Below, piece after piece: positions 41,519-41,732 of a stretch of 41,732 nucleotides of DNA (positions within the stretch are counted from its first letter, which is position 1; the number at the start of each line of letters is the position of its first letter). The DNA lies in the NCBI RefSeq assembly GCF_007827795.1, contig NZ_VITI01000027.1:1-41732 (forward strand), written 5' to 3'. A model generated the notes under the pieces. That model made no database searches, was not told where the DNA came from, and was given only the letters and a program-made list of their open reading frames with translations. The stretch comes from Azospirillum brasilense (GTDB lineage Bacteria > Pseudomonadota > Alphaproteobacteria > Azospirillales > Azospirillaceae). The position numbers were made by a program, and so were the translations under genes.

Positions 41519-41732
41519 TCCGTTCGGCCGGATGCGGACCACCAACTTATTGATTTTTCACGGCTTGGCAGAATTTTCATTGCCCTGTCAAAAAAGCGCT
41601 TGCGTGTTCGTGGGGGAGGCGCCTATAACCCCCTCCACCGACGCGGTGGCCGCCAACGAGGCGCCGACGGGTCGGGAACACAGAGACATTCTGGCCCTGG
41701 CGGCCCACTCCTTAAAGGGAATGGGCTCGGGG
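41519..41732 (+). promoter_or_regulatory. Probable stable-RNA operon promoter and leader
   Basis: An AT-rich tract (41546-41600) precedes TTGCGT (41600-41605) and TATAAC (41624-41629), separated by 18 bp. A GC-rich discriminator and a perfect stem CCACCG-ACG-CGGTGG (41635-41649) follow. An AT-rich upstream element, a strong -10 and an immediate structured leader with no start codon resemble rRNA operon promoters. No rRNA or tRNA body is inside the window, so the downstream gene is not identified. Confidence 0.45.

Noticed and set aside
1..41732. CRISPR arrays, insertion sequences, tRNA genes and integrase genes
   Set aside because: No regularly spaced direct repeats, transposase or integrase motifs, or cloverleaf-like tRNA sequences were seen.

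Overview
The window is very GC-rich, densely coded DNA of alphaproteobacterial character. The gene set fits a Rhodospirillales member close to Azospirillum: an RpoE/ChrR sigma/anti-sigma pair, a complete type VI secretion system (T6SS), modE-modABC, a C-terminal fragment of pyruvate formate-lyase and a DUF1489 protein. The genus is inferred from gene content and base composition, not from an rRNA gene.

Layout. 1-174: the end of pflB. 330-1766 (-): a PAS/sigma-54 activator, divergent from an ECF sigma factor and its zinc/cupin anti-sigma factor (1970-3195, +). 3264-4463: a Y-family DNA polymerase IV. 4558-4950: a DUF4280 PAAR-like protein that converges on the T6SS. 5114-17918 (-): the first T6SS arm, transcribed as small protein, J-domain protein, tssB, tssC, hcp, tssE, tssF, tssG, clpV, vgrG and a MORN/YwqK-like protein. 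18074-35020 (+): the second arm, diverging from a 155-bp region. It starts with an unusual membrane block (Cache-like sensor, HAMP-like polytopic protein, SpoIIE/PP2C-like protein lacking its acidic metal ligands, lytic transglycosylase, two SPOR proteins). It continues with tssJ, tssK, tssL, tssM, tssA, a second Hcp-like gene, a UPF0114 membrane protein and a pentameric ligand-gated ion channel homologue. 35117-35848: a SIMPL-domain protein. 36265-39619: modE-modA-modB-modC behind a ModE box. Then an EamA transporter (-), an acyl-carrier-protein-like protein without the attachment serine, a DUF1489 protein, and at the right edge a promoter-like sequence resembling those of stable RNA operons.

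All thirteen core T6SS components (TssA-TssM) are present. No fha, ppkA or tagF gene is visible, and the only phosphatase-like protein looks catalytically dead. The block 18074-24905 is the best candidate for a little-described system: a transmembrane signalling relay plus peptidoglycan-processing and peptidoglycan-binding proteins, translationally coupled and placed directly upstream of the T6SS membrane complex genes. It may do the job that threonine-phosphorylation control and cell-wall opening do in other T6SSs. That role is inference.

Other structure includes three dispersed CCCTCCCC-type palindromic elements (one between hcp and tssE), two ModE boxes of which one has no obvious target gene, a 14-bp tandem duplication that makes a coupled five-codon leader ORF, and short motifs shared by the two divergent T6SS promoters.
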